DNA of 64,000 nucleotides, from positions 24,975 through 88,974 of the forward strand of contig CAOJUB010000006.1 of assembly GCA_948443805.1 (NCBI GenBank), written 5' to 3'. How positions within the stretch are numbered: the first letter of the stretch is position 1; each line of letters begins with the position of its first letter. Below, piece after piece: positions 27,494 to 36,508 of this stretch. Source of the DNA: an uncultured Clostridia bacterium (lineage in GTDB: Bacteria > Bacillota > Clostridia > Oscillospirales > UBA644). The notes beneath the pieces were generated by a model, which made no database searches, was not told the DNA's origin, and saw only the letters and a list, made by a program, of their open reading frames with translations. The translations under genes and the position numbers were made by a program.

Positions 27494-27910
27494 ATGCATA
27501 AAAAAGAGCAGGAAACCCCGGCGGTAAAAGTGGAAGAAAAGAAGCCTTCGCGATTGGCGGTTTCTCTTGTTCAGCGGTTGATTCTTGCCGTTGTTTTGGG
27601 GCTGATTGTCACGGCGCTTTCCGCTTTTATCCCCATACGGATTGAGAATGCCGCCGCTTTGAACAATCTGCGTTTCGGTTTTCCGTTTCCCTTTGTTTTA
27701 CAGCGGTATTACGGCGTTCTTTATGAGGATTGGTTTCCCGGTTATGCGCCGCCGCAGTTTCATGCCGACGCCTGCTATACCACGCTTTCCGCCGGAAATT
27801 TCTTTCTTTCCGCCGGAATTAACGCAGCGGTAATCGCGGCAGTTTTGATCGGTATTTTTCTGCTTCGGCGGAGAATTCATACGGCCAAAGAACCGCTGCC
27901 GGAAATATAA
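27494..27910 (+). CDS. Small membrane protein of unknown function
   Basis: 138 residues, not recognised. A basic cytoplasmic N-terminus, transmembrane helix at about 27-48, an extracytoplasmic loop of about 55 residues rich in aromatic residues (FPFPFVLQRYYGVLYEDWFPGY), and a second helix at about 104-124. AAAGGAGGCAG precedes the ATG. It lies between thrS and an ABC exporter 39 bases downstream, so a partner role for the exporter is possible. Confidence 0.65.
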   Translation: MHKKEQETPAVKVEEKKPSRLAVSLVQRLILAVVLGLIVTALSAFIPIRIENAAALNNLRFGFPFPFVLQRYYGVLYEDWFPGYAPPQFHADACYTTLSAGNFFLSAGINAAVIAAVLIGIFLLRRRIHTAKEPLPEI

Positions 27911-27949
27911 CGACCGATCGGAACCGATGAAAAGGAAAGGAGTCTTTTG

Positions 27950-29890
27950 ATGTTTACACCGCCCCCGCTCCGGAAAAAACCGGAAGGCCCAAAGAATTTC
28001 CGGGAATTTTGGCAAAGCCTGAAAGACACATTCCGCCGGCTGCTGTATATTTATCAGCTGGTTTGGGACGCCCGCCCGTCGGTGATTCTCTTGATGGCTC
28101 TTTTTTCTCTTTTTAACGGTGTTTTACCGGTGATTTCTACGTATATTTCCAAAATGATTCTGGATATTTTCGTTCAGGCTTCCGGGCAGGAATGGCAGAA
28201 CTGGATTGGCGTTGTTGTTGGGCTGCTTGTGGCCTCGGCCGTGTTTTCTTTTTGCCAGAATCTGGTGCAGTCGACCAATTCTCTGGTCTCTACGCTTTCC
28301 AACGAGAGCCTTGTTTTCAGCATCCGGCTAAAAATTATGAAGAAGGCAAAAACGGTTGATCTTGCCTGTTTTGATTTGCCCGAATTTTATTCAAAACTTG
28401 AAAATGCAAACCGAGAAGCCGGCGGAAGACCGCTGCAGGTTTTGTCCAATACTTTTTCTATTTTTTCATCGCTGATTACAACCGTTTCTTTTATTGTAAT
28501 GCTTTGTTCGGTCATGCCCTGGGCGCCGCCGCTTTTGATTTTGGTTTCGGTTCCCGGTCTGCTCGTTTCGATCCGTTTCCGAAAAAAAATGGTTTCTTAT
28601 ATGCGCTGGCATTCAAAAGAGCGCCGGCAGATGGATTATTACAATAATCTGGTTACCGATAAGGATCTGGTCAAAGAGGTGAAACTGTTCAGCCTTGCCG
28701 ATACTTTTATCGGCAAGTTCCGCGCCGTTTTTCAAAAATATTACCGGGGATTCAGACAGCTGGTTTTCAAAGACTGGTTCTTTAATTCACTGTTTAACCT
28801 TCTTGTCGCCGCCGTGCTGCTGGTTATTCAGATTCCGCTTGCTTGCCGAATTCTTCAGGGAACGCTGCAGATCGGCGATTTTTCGCTTTATTCTTCGGCG
28901 GTCAATAATATTTATTACTCGGTCGCCCATATTCTTGCGCTTTCTATGGGAATTTATGAGGGAACGCTTTTTATCGATAATATGATCGCCTTTATGGAGC
29001 AGCGTCCTTCGGTCGTCCCTTCGCTGCCGGAACCGCTTCGGGTAGAAAAAAACAAACCGCATGTCATTGAATTTCAGCATGTTTCTTTTTGTTATCCCGC
29101 TTCGGAAAAGAAGGTTCTTGACGACGTCAGCGTTACAATCGCATCGGGAGAAACCGTCGTTCTTGTCGGGCTGAACGGTGCGGGAAAAACAACCTTTCTG
29201 AAACTGCTGACCCGGCTGTATGATCCCACAGAGGGGCGTATTTTGCTGGACGGACATGATTTGAAAGAATATTCCGTAGAGTCTCTGTATTCTGTGTTTG
29301 GGATTATTTTTCAGGATTTCGGTAAATTTGCCTTTTCCGTTGAAGAAAATATTGCGTTCGGGCAAATCGATAAACCAATAGATTCGGAGGCGATTCGGAA
29401 TGCTGCGGAAAGCAGCAGCGCCGATGGGTTTATTCAAAAACTCCGGGATGGTTATCAAACGCCGCTGATGCGGATTTTTGAAGAAGACGGCGCCGAACTT
29501 TCGGTCGGTCAGTGGCAGAAACTGGCCGTTTCCCGCGCTTTTTACCGGGATTCGGATATTTTGATCCTCGATGAACCGACCGCTTCGCTTGACGCGATTG
29601 CCGAACAGGAAATTTTTGACCAGTTTGACCGGCTGCGGGGGAATAAAACCACGATTTTTGTTTCGCACCGGCTTTCCAGCGCCACGATTGCCGATCAGAT
29701 TCTTGTCATGGAGCAGGGTCGGATTATTGAACGGGGAGACCATAAAACGCTGTTGGCGCAGGCCGGAAAATATGCGGAACTGTTCCATGTTCAAGCGGCG
29801 AGATACCTCTCTGCCGAAGAGACGGCGCCGCAGGAGAATTCTTGTAATGAACGGCCGGCTGAGTCGGTTCAAAGAAAGGAAAAAATATGA
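27950..29890 (+). CDS. ABC exporter, fused membrane and ATPase domains
   Basis: Half-transporter of the lipid/peptide exporter class, 646 residues. Six transmembrane segments over about 40-330, then the ATPase with Walker A GLNGAGKT (near 406), signature LSVGQWQK (near 516), Walker B ILILDEPTASLD (near 537) and H-loop FVSHRLSS. The variant signature LSVGQWQK is seen in exporters near peptide or lantibiotic genes. AAAGGAG selects the ATG at 27950. The stop overlaps the thioesterase start. Confidence 0.9.
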   Translation: MFTPPPLRKKPEGPKNFREFWQSLKDTFRRLLYIYQLVWDARPSVILLMALFSLFNGVLPVISTYISKMILDIFVQASGQEWQNWIGVVVGLLVASAVFSFCQNLVQSTNSLVSTLSNESLVFSIRLKIMKKAKTVDLACFDLPEFYSKLENANREAGGRPLQVLSNTFSIFSSLITTVSFIVMLCSVMPWAPPLLILVSVPGLLVSIRFRKKMVSYMRWHSKERRQMDYYNNLVTDKDLVKEVKLFSLADTFIGKFRAVFQKYYRGFRQLVFKDWFFNSLFNLLVAAVLLVIQIPLACRILQGTLQIGDFSLYSSAVNNIYYSVAHILALSMGIYEGTLFIDNMIAFMEQRPSVVPSLPEPLRVEKNKPHVIEFQHVSFCYPASEKKVLDDVSVTIASGETVVLVGLNGAGKTTFLKLLTRLYDPTEGRILLDGHDLKEYSVESLYSVFGIIFQDFGKFAFSVEENIAFGQIDKPIDSEAIRNAAESSSADGFIQKLRDGYQTPLMRIFEEDGAELSVGQWQKLAVSRAFYRDSDILILDEPTASLDAIAEQEIFDQFDRLRGNKTTIFVSHRLSSATIADQILVMEQGRIIERGDHKTLLAQAGKYAELFHVQAARYLSAEETAPQENSCNERPAESVQRKEKI

Positions 29891-30270
29891 TTTGTCCGGG
29901 GAAAAAAGGGCAGGCAAAAATACGGGTCTGTCAGGAGAATACCGCTGTATTTCTGAAAAGCGGCAGGCTGGAGGTGTTTGCCACGCCGGCAATGGTGGCG
30001 CTGATGGAAGAAGCCTCTGTTTCGGCTGTTTCCGCTTTTCTTGACGAAGGGGTTGAAACAGTCGGAACGAAAATTTCGGTTTCTCATCTTTCGGCGACGC
30101 CGGTCGGAATTTGGGTGACGGCGTTCGCTACGTTGGAAGAAGTAGACGGCCGGCGGTTGGTTTTTTCTGTTGAGGCGTTCGATGAAAAAGGAAAAATCGG
30201 CTACGGCACCCATGAGCGAATGCTGGTTGATTCGCTGAAATTTATGCAGAAAACTTTGAAGAAAAACTAA
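29887..30270 (+). CDS. Hotdog-fold thioesterase, FlK-like
   Basis: 127 residues resembling the FlK (fluoroacetyl-CoA thioesterase) group: ATPAMVALMEEAS, VGTKISVSHLSATPVG and a VDGRRLVFSVEAFDEKGKIGYGTHER segment containing the acid and histidine positions of this fold. Probably hydrolyses short acyl-CoA or acyl thioesters in the cytosol. It begins by ATGA overlap with the ABC exporter, suggesting a joint function. It converges on sigG, 8 bases apart. Confidence 0.85.
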   Translation: MICPGKKGQAKIRVCQENTAVFLKSGRLEVFATPAMVALMEEASVSAVSAFLDEGVETVGTKISVSHLSATPVGIWVTAFATLEEVDGRRLVFSVEAFDEKGKIGYGTHERMLVDSLKFMQKTLKKN

Positions 30271-30278
30271 AATCCGCG

Positions 30279-31046
30279 CTATATCTGTTTTTTGATTCGT
30301 TCCAGCGCGCCTTTTTCCAAGCGGGAAACCTGTGCCTGTGAAATGCCGATCTCGGCCGAAACTTCCATTTGCGTTTTCCCCTGATAAAAACGGAGCGACA
30401 GAATTTTTTTCTCCCGTTCGGAAAGCCCGCTGACCGCCTGTCTGAGCGACATTTCTTCCACCCAGCAGGAGTCGGTATCGGCTTTGTCTTTAATTTGGTC
30501 CATGATAAACAGCGCGTCGGAATCATCGTTATACGCCGGTTCAAACAGAGAAACCGGTTCGGCAATTGCTTCCAGGGCAACAACAATGTCGGTTCTGGGT
30601 ACATTCAGGGAGTTTGCGATTTCTTCAATGGTCGGTTCCCGTCCAAGTCGGTTTTGCAGCCGGTCTTTTTCACCTAAAGCCTTATAGGCAGTGTCCCGCA
30701 TGGAGCGGCTGACCCGGATTGCGTTATTGTCACGCAGATATCGGCGGATCTCGCCGATGATCATCGGAACGGCATAGGTTGAAAATTTCACATCGTGGCT
30801 GTCGTCAAAATTGTCGATGGCTTTCATAAGCCCGATACAGCCGACCTGAAAAAGGTCGTCCGGCAATTCTCTGTTGGAAAACCGCTGTACAACGCTCAGG
30901 ACAAGCTTCAGGTTTCCGCTGATCAGTTTTTCCCTGGCTGTTGGGTCTCCCTGTTTCATTTTGTTGAACAGTGTTTTTTTCTCTTCATTGGTCAGAACTT
31001 TCAGCTGCGAGGTGTTGATTCCGCAGATTTCTACCCGGTTATTCAT
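30279..31046 (-). CDS. sigG: RNA polymerase sporulation sigma factor SigG
   Basis: Late forespore sigma factor. 255 residues: region 2 with NLKLVLSVVQRFSNRELPDDLFQVGCIGLMKAIDNFD and KFSTYAVPMIIGEIRRYLRD, region 3 and region 4 helix-turn-helix GISQAQVSRLEKGALERIKK. Close to Bacillus SigG, including the N-terminus VEICGINTSQLKVL. In many Clostridia sigG follows spoIIGA-sigE; here it stands alone. Supports an endospore-forming organism. Confidence 0.94.
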   Translation of the reverse strand: MNNRVEICGINTSQLKVLTNEEKKTLFNKMKQGDPTAREKLISGNLKLVLSVVQRFSNRELPDDLFQVGCIGLMKAIDNFDDSHDVKFSTYAVPMIIGEIRRYLRDNNAIRVSRSMRDTAYKALGEKDRLQNRLGREPTIEEIANSLNVPRTDIVVALEAIAEPVSLFEPAYNDDSDALFIMDQIKDKADTDSCWVEEMSLRQAVSGLSEREKKILSLRFYQGKTQMEVSAEIGISQAQVSRLEKGALERIKKQI

Positions 31047-31198
31047 GCTTGCTATTCCCCCTGCAATTTTTTCCTGCCCGTCCGGTTTTTTCGGAAAGGA
31101 ACAACAGAGGTCGGAACAGCGGAGCCTTCAGGAATTGATATTGTGAGAAGTATTTCCTTTCCGGGAAGAATTTATACATCTGCAAAAAAAGGAGAAAA

Positions 31199-31564
31199 AT
31201 GGATATGGATATGGCTTCAAAAATAAAAAAAACGGCGTTTTTCCGGCTGGTTTTTTATCTTTTTGTGGTTCTTTTTTTCGCCCTTCTTCCGGTTTCGGTT
31301 GCCGAAAGCGGCAGCCTTTGCGTCTTTTATCGGGCGTTTGGCCTTCTGTGCCCGGCCTGCGGAACGACCCGGGCAATGACGAATCTTTGTCATTTTCAGT
31401 TTGCACGGGCATTTTCCTTTAATCCTCTTTTGGTTTGCTTTCTCGCGCCTCTTTTCTTTTTTTGTGCGGCGCAGGATATTGTTACGATGATTCGCCGGCG
31501 GAGGGGGCGGGAAACGCCGCTTTCCTTTGCCGAATTTCTTCTTCTGTTTCCTTATTTGTGGTAG
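31199..31564 (+). CDS. DUF2752 membrane protein
   Basis: 121 residues. The DUF2752 hallmark LLCPACGTTRAMTNLCHFQFARAFSFNP is present (CPxCGxTR), with hydrophobic segments before and after it. Function unknown; the family are small membrane proteins of Bacteroidota and Bacillota. AAAAAAAGGAG is 5 bases before the ATG at 31199; two further in-frame ATGs at 31205 and 31211 are alternatives. Followed by a tiny membrane protein. Confidence 0.8.
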   Translation: MDMDMASKIKKTAFFRLVFYLFVVLFFALLPVSVAESGSLCVFYRAFGLLCPACGTTRAMTNLCHFQFARAFSFNPLLVCFLAPLFFFCAAQDIVTMIRRRRGRETPLSFAEFLLLFPYLW

Positions 31565-31600
31565 AGGGTTTTGGTTTTCAATTGCGAAGGAAGGTTTTTT

Positions 31601-31810
31601 ATGCTGCTGTCACTTTTACCTGCCGTTTCGGGGGCTGTTTCTGCTGTTTTTCTGGTTGCCGTTTATTATTCCGCCCGGAAAACAGGCCTGCAAAAAAAAC
31701 AGAAACGGCTGCTTTGCCTTGTTTTTTCCTTATTTGCTTTTTTTATTATTCTCTGGGGCGTTCTCCGGAATTTTTTCCCTGCGATGGTAACATCGATGCT
31801 GTTTTTTTAA
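31601..31810 (+). CDS. Small two-helix membrane protein
   Basis: 69 residues with hydrophobic helices at about 3-25 and 42-68 separated by a basic loop (RKTGLQKKQKR). GAAGGAAGG is 6-7 bases before the ATG. It lies 36 bases after the DUF2752 gene and 26 before addB. Not recognised; the spacing and topology suggest it acts with the DUF2752 protein. Confidence 0.6.
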   Translation: MLLSLLPAVSGAVSAVFLVAVYYSARKTGLQKKQKRLLCLVFSLFAFFIILWGVLRNFFPAMVTSMLFF

Positions 31811-31836
31811 GAAAAATCTGACGGAGGTTTTTTCAT

Positions 31837-34800
31837 ATGGGACTGACGCTGCTTCTCGGTCTTGAAGGGAAGAAAAAAACCGAATATCTTGCTTCCCGCA
31901 TTTCCTCCGGCGGTAAGACGCGGATTCTTGTCCCGGATCAGTATACGATGGCGGCGGAAAACCGCTATCTTTCGCTGGTTGGAGAAGAGCGGATGGCGTT
32001 TGCGGAAATTCTTTCGTTTAAACGGTTTGCCTCCCGGGTTTTTGAGCAGGCCGGCGGGCTGGCTTTTGAGCTGATCGGGGACGGCGGCAGGCAGGCGCTT
32101 CTGTCAAAGGCAGTGCATGAAGTTTCTCCCTTTTTCCGCTATTATCCGCGCGATTATTACAGTATGAAGTTTGTCCGGTTGATTATGCCGATGATCCGGA
32201 ATCTGAAAACAGCGGGCATAACGCCTTCGGAACTGGAAAAAACGGCAACGAAGGAAAAGAATGCAAAGCTGTTGGATATTTCTTTGATTTACGGCTGTTT
32301 TGAAACGCTTCTGACCGGCGGGTTTTTCGATCCCGACGATAACTTTACGCGGCTTTGCCGTTTGTTGGGAAGAAAAAATTTTTTCCGGGATTCTGTTTTT
32401 TTTGTCGATTTTTTCCGGACTTTCAATAGCGGCGAGCGCCGGGTAATCAAAGCGCTGCTGGCGCAGGGCGCGGAGGTTTTTGTCTGTCTTCCCTGTGAAA
32501 AACTGTCTTCGCAGGAGGATTTCGGCCGGCTTTCGGAAGTGGAGCTTTGCGGCGGAAAGCTGCGCAGTCTGGCCGAATCCTGCGGCTGCGCGTGCAAAAC
32601 CCTTGTTTTTTCCTGCGAAGGTGAAGAAAAACCGGAAGATCTTCGGTTTCTTGCCAAACATCTGTTTGCCGAAAAACAACCGGTTTTTCAGGGCAGCTGT
32701 GAGGGAATCCGGTTTTATTCCGGAACGGATCTTTTTGATGAAATTGAATTTGTCGCGTCGGAGATTATGCGTCTTGTCCGGGAGGAAGGGGCGCGCTATT
32801 GTGATTTTGTGGTTGCGGCAAGGAATATTGACGACTATGCCGGGGTTCTCGACCCTGTTTTTGCCGAATACGGCATTCCGGTTTTCTTTCACCGGAAAAC
32901 GCCGCTGATTCAGAAGTCTACGGCGTTGTTTGTGGTTACGGTTCTGGAAATCCTGGCTTCCGGATTTACACCGCAGAATGTTCTGACCTGCCTGAAAACC
33001 GGGTTTTTCGGATATCCGGAAGAGGATATCCGGTTGTTTGAAAATTATCTTTCGCTTTGGTCCGTCCGTCCGTCCGGTCTGGAAACACCGTTTGTTTATC
33101 CGGTTCGCGGCATGACAAAGCGCAGAGGCGAACAGGATGGAGAGTTGTTGACGAGAATTGAATTTCTCCGACGGGATTTTACCGGACGGTTGCTTGACCT
33201 GCGAAGGCAGACGGAAGGAAAAACCGTGCGGGAAATTTCGGAGCGGCTGTATTCTTTCTTGCTGTCGCTGGGGATTGAAGAGCATATGCGGAACGCCGCC
33301 GAGCTGTATCTGAAATTCGGGGAACAGGCGTTGTATGCGGAACATCTGCAGGTTTATGATTTGATTCTGGAATCTTTGGACGAGATTGTTCTTACCTGCG
33401 GGAAGGATGTTCTTACACTGACGGAATATTCGGATCTGGTTCTTTCGGTTCTGGATTCGAAAGATATTGCGATTCTGCCGACGGCGGCAGACGAAGTGAT
33501 GACCGGTAATATGAACCGGCTTCCGTATCTGGGACAGAAAATTCTCTTTGCCGTCGGTCTTTCAGAAGGCGTTTTTCCGGAAACGCCTTCGGGTGATGCG
33601 CTTTTGTCCGAAACCGACAAGACGCTGCTGAATCAAAACGATATCACGGTGGGAATGACCAATCGGCAGAAAGTGATGTATGAACGTCTGCTGGCGTTCT
33701 TTACCTTTACCGCACCCGAAAAAATATTGTATCTGACCTGTCCGGAAAAGGATCGGCCGTCTCCGTTCTGGCGGGAGCTTTGCCGGATGTTTCCGCTGGC
33801 ACAGGTATCGTTTTCTCCGATGCAAAGCGGGGGCAAAGCGTTGGAAAACCGAATCTGTACCGAACGGTCGGCTTTTTCGGTTTATGCGAAAACAAAGATT
33901 GAGCCGCTGGCGCAGATTTTTGAAAAATCTCCCCGTTACCGCCGGCTTTTACAGCGCCGCACCGGCAGAGACCTTCTTTCTCCTGCGGTCAGCCGGGGGC
34001 TTTTCGGAACGGATATTTTGTTGTCGCCTTCCAAGGCGGAGCGGTTTTTTCAGTGTCCGTTTTCCTATTTTCTCAGTGAAGGGCTCGGTATTTCTGCTCC
34101 GGAAACGGTTCGGATCGGCGGCGTGCAGTTCGGGAATTTTATGCACGAGGCTTTGGAAAAGCTTCTTCCGGCTGCCCTTGCCGGTACGCCTTCCGGGGAG
34201 TTGGTTCAGGGGTTTTCGTCTGTCTATTTAGAGGAACTTTTCGGGGGACAGACGCCAACGGCGTCTGTTCGGGAATATTTTGCGATGCTGGAACAGAAGG
34301 CGGGAAGACTTCTTCAGAAATTATCTTCGGAAATTCCGGTTTCCGGGTTTGTTCCTATTGCCTATGAAGCCGGAATCGGCCGCGGCGCTTTCCCGTCTTC
34401 TCCTAGAAAAGTCGGTGACGGCACCGTTTCTGTCCGCGGAAAGGTGGACCGGATTGATTGTTTTTCTTCCGACCGGGAATATCTGCGGATTGTGGATTAT
34501 AAAACCGGGGAAAAAACGGTCAGCCTTGAAAAAATTGAAAACGGCACCGAAATGCAGATGCCGCTTTATCTGGCGGCGGTTCTCTCTGCTTCGGGGAAAA
34601 AAAGCGCCCCTGCGGGTATTTTATATCTGCGCGCCAACCCAAAGATTCGTACCGTTTTGCGGCATTCTTCACCTGAAATGGTGGATCGTGCCGTTTGGGA
34701 AAAATCGGTGTCCGGATTGATTCTGGATCGGCCGGAGGTTCTTGCCGCCGCCGGCGAGACCGCAGAAAAAATGCAGCGTCTTTCGGAAGAGGCATTCGGC

Positions 34801-34992
34801 GCTTTGTTTGAAACGGTTGAAAAAAATGTGGATACCCTTGCTTCCGCACTGATGGACGGAAAAATTCCAATCGCTCCTGCTTCTTTGCAGCGGCGGCAGT
34901 TGCCGGGTCGGCCGCCCTGTCCTGAGTCCTGCCGCTATTGTTTTTACGAACCGTATTGTAATGCCGCACAAAAAAAGGAGAGAGCAAAATGA
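31837..34992 (+). CDS. addB: ATP-dependent nuclease subunit B (AddB-like)
   Basis: AddB is the subunit of the AddAB helicase-nuclease (RecBCD counterpart) that carries a nuclease domain and an iron-sulphur cluster. 1051 residues. The C-terminal nuclease contains RGKVDRID...RIVDYKTGEK, and the four cluster cysteines are Cys740 (FQCPF), 1032, 1035 and 1041 (CRYCFYEPYC). The N-terminal P-loop is degenerate: GLEGKKKT where Bacillus has GRSGSGKT. No addA follows, unlike most genomes. The next gene overlaps by ATGA. Confidence 0.88.
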   Translation: MGLTLLLGLEGKKKTEYLASRISSGGKTRILVPDQYTMAAENRYLSLVGEERMAFAEILSFKRFASRVFEQAGGLAFELIGDGGRQALLSKAVHEVSPFFRYYPRDYYSMKFVRLIMPMIRNLKTAGITPSELEKTATKEKNAKLLDISLIYGCFETLLTGGFFDPDDNFTRLCRLLGRKNFFRDSVFFVDFFRTFNSGERRVIKALLAQGAEVFVCLPCEKLSSQEDFGRLSEVELCGGKLRSLAESCGCACKTLVFSCEGEEKPEDLRFLAKHLFAEKQPVFQGSCEGIRFYSGTDLFDEIEFVASEIMRLVREEGARYCDFVVAARNIDDYAGVLDPVFAEYGIPVFFHRKTPLIQKSTALFVVTVLEILASGFTPQNVLTCLKTGFFGYPEEDIRLFENYLSLWSVRPSGLETPFVYPVRGMTKRRGEQDGELLTRIEFLRRDFTGRLLDLRRQTEGKTVREISERLYSFLLSLGIEEHMRNAAELYLKFGEQALYAEHLQVYDLILESLDEIVLTCGKDVLTLTEYSDLVLSVLDSKDIAILPTAADEVMTGNMNRLPYLGQKILFAVGLSEGVFPETPSGDALLSETDKTLLNQNDITVGMTNRQKVMYERLLAFFTFTAPEKILYLTCPEKDRPSPFWRELCRMFPLAQVSFSPMQSGGKALENRICTERSAFSVYAKTKIEPLAQIFEKSPRYRRLLQRRTGRDLLSPAVSRGLFGTDILLSPSKAERFFQCPFSYFLSEGLGISAPETVRIGGVQFGNFMHEALEKLLPAALAGTPSGELVQGFSSVYLEELFGGQTPTASVREYFAMLEQKAGRLLQKLSSEIPVSGFVPIAYEAGIGRGAFPSSPRKVGDGTVSVRGKVDRIDCFSSDREYLRIVDYKTGEKTVSLEKIENGTEMQMPLYLAAVLSASGKKSAPAGILYLRANPKIRTVLRHSSPEMVDRAVWEKSVSGLILDRPEVLAAAGETAEKMQRLSEEAFGALFETVEKNVDTLASALMDGKIPIAPASLQRRQLPGRPPCPESCRYCFYEPYCNAAQKKERAK

Positions 34993-35645
34993 CCATGAAA
35001 GAAAAAAACGTTCTTCTTTTTGATCTTGACGGAACGCTGACCGATCCCGGAGAAGGAATCACCAATTCGGTTCGGTATGCGCTGAAAAAATTTGGAATTG
35101 AAGTTTCCGACCGGAAAGAATTGTATCGGTTTATCGGACCGCCGCTGGCCTGGGGGTTTGAAACTTTTTACGGTTTTTCCCCTTTTGATGCGCAGAAAGC
35201 GGTGGAAGCGTACCGGGAGTATTATTGCGACCGGGGCATTTGGGAAAACAGGCTTTATCCGGGAATTCCGTTTCTTTTGTCGTCTTTGGCGCAGGCGGGG
35301 AAAATCCTGCTGATGGCAACGTCAAAGCCGGAACCTCTTGCGGTTCAGATTGCCGAACATTTTGAGATCGCCGATTCTTTTTCGGTGATTGCCGGTTCGG
35401 AGCTGGACGGCCGGCGAACCGATAAGGCCGAGGTCATCCGGTATGCGCTTGCCTGCGGAAAGGTTTGCACAACCGATCGCGCCGTGATGATCGGCGACCG
35501 GGAATATGATATCATCGGCGCAAAAAAAACAGGGCTTTCTTCGGTCGGCGTGCTTTACGGTTACGGTTCGGAAACGGAACTAAAAGAGGCCGGCGCCGAC
35601 CGGATTGTCAAAACGGTTTCCGATTTGAAATTTCTTTTTTTATGA
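34989..35645 (+). CDS. HAD-superfamily phosphatase (Gph-like)
   Basis: 218 residues, HAD subfamily IA: motif I FDLDGTLTD, motif II LLMATSKP, motif III region RTDKAEVIRYAL and motif IV IGDREYDIIGAKKTG. Close to phosphoglycolate phosphatase / 5'-nucleotidase-like proteins; the substrate cannot be fixed. It starts by overlap with addB (ATGA). A strong terminator follows 28 bases after its stop. Confidence 0.88.
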   Translation: MTMKEKNVLLFDLDGTLTDPGEGITNSVRYALKKFGIEVSDRKELYRFIGPPLAWGFETFYGFSPFDAQKAVEAYREYYCDRGIWENRLYPGIPFLLSSLAQAGKILLMATSKPEPLAVQIAEHFEIADSFSVIAGSELDGRRTDKAEVIRYALACGKVCTTDRAVMIGDREYDIIGAKKTGLSSVGVLYGYGSETELKEAGADRIVKTVSDLKFLFL

Positions 35646-35672
35646 ATAAAATCGTTTCTTCTGGAAAAAATG

Positions 35673-35705
35673 ATACCGGCGATGCGTTTCGCCGGTATTT
35701 TTTTT
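35673..35705 (+). terminator. Intrinsic terminator upstream of YetF-like gene
   Basis: Perfect stem ATACCGGCGA/TCGCCGGTAT around a 6-base loop, followed by eight T. It lies inside what would be an N-terminal extension of the next gene, which argues that this extension is not translated. Confidence 0.85.
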
Positions 35706-35719
35706 CGGGAGCGTTCGGG

Positions 35720-36424
35720 ATGGATTATTTAAAAATTTTTGTTTTCAGTATTTCCTCCGCCGCCGTTTTGTTTTTATTGGCGAAAATTATGGGAAACAAG
35801 CAGCTTTCCCAATTAAATCTTTTTGACTATATTACAGGCATTACCATCGGGTCGATCGCCGCAGAAATGGCAACGGGGTTGGATCAGGATCCGTTTCAGT
35901 CGATTCTGGCTATGGCGGTGTATGCAGGGCTGGATTGTGTGTTATCGGTGATTACCGAAAAAAGCATCAAAGCACGGCGGGTGATTGTGGGGCAGCCCCG
36001 GGTTCTGTTGCATGAGGGAAAACTTTACCGTGAAAACCTCAAAAAAGCAAAGTTGGAAATTAACGATTTTCTGACCTTGTGCCGGATTAACGGTTATTTT
36101 TCGTTGGATGAAATTGAGACGGCCGTTTTGGAGTTTAACGGGAATATTTCTTTTTTGCCTTCCGTGAAAAGCCGTCCGGTAACGCCGGAAGACCTGTCGC
36201 TTTCCCCCCGCCAGCAAAAGCCGATGTTCAATGTTATTATGGACGGTAAAGTGATGGAAGAAAATCTGGCTTCTGCCGGAAAAGACCGGGAGTGGCTGAA
36301 AAAACAGCTGCACGCGCAGGGATTTGCCGATGAAAACGATGTTTTTCTCGCGACATGCGACGGCGAGAATTTTTATGCTTACCGGATGATTCAAAAAGAA
36401 AAACAAACGCCCTGGTTTGTATAA
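35720..36424 (+). CDS. YetF/DUF421 family membrane protein
   Basis: 234 residues from the ATG at 35720: three transmembrane helices (about 5-85), then the cytosolic DUF421 domain with MGNKQLSQLNLFDYITGITIGSIAAEMA and INGYFSLDEIETAVLEFNG. Family role unclear; YetF-type proteins have been linked to spore membrane functions in Bacillus. The family N-terminus matches MDYLKIF, and a terminator precedes it, so the earlier ATG at 35642 is rejected. A GGGAG lies 15 bases upstream. Confidence 0.85.
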   Translation: MDYLKIFVFSISSAAVLFLLAKIMGNKQLSQLNLFDYITGITIGSIAAEMATGLDQDPFQSILAMAVYAGLDCVLSVITEKSIKARRVIVGQPRVLLHEGKLYRENLKKAKLEINDFLTLCRINGYFSLDEIETAVLEFNGNISFLPSVKSRPVTPEDLSLSPRQQKPMFNVIMDGKVMEENLASAGKDREWLKKQLHAQGFADENDVFLATCDGENFYAYRMIQKEKQTPWFV

Positions 36425-36447
36425 AAATTCCTCTTTTTCTGGATCCG

Positions 36448-36476
36448 GAATAAAAAATCCCGTCCTCTCATAGAAT
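36448..36476 (+). promoter_or_regulatory. Candidate sigma-E-type promoter of spoIIID
   Basis: CATAGAAT (36469-36476) resembles the sigma-E -10 CATACA-T, with AATAAAA at about 36449-36455 in the -35 position, spacing about 13-14. spoIIID is sigma-E dependent in Bacillus, which makes this plausible, but the -35 match is weak. Confidence 0.35.
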
Positions 36477-36508
36477 GGTGGTGAAAATGTTTCTATGGGG
36501 GGATCTGG

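Noticed and set aside
32104..33345. Long open frame on the minus strand inside addB
   Set aside because: No ribosome site or recognisable domain; a product of codon bias in the opposite gene.
35642..35719. N-terminal extension of the YetF-like protein
   Set aside because: It runs through a strong terminator and does not match the family N-terminus, which begins at MDYLKIF.
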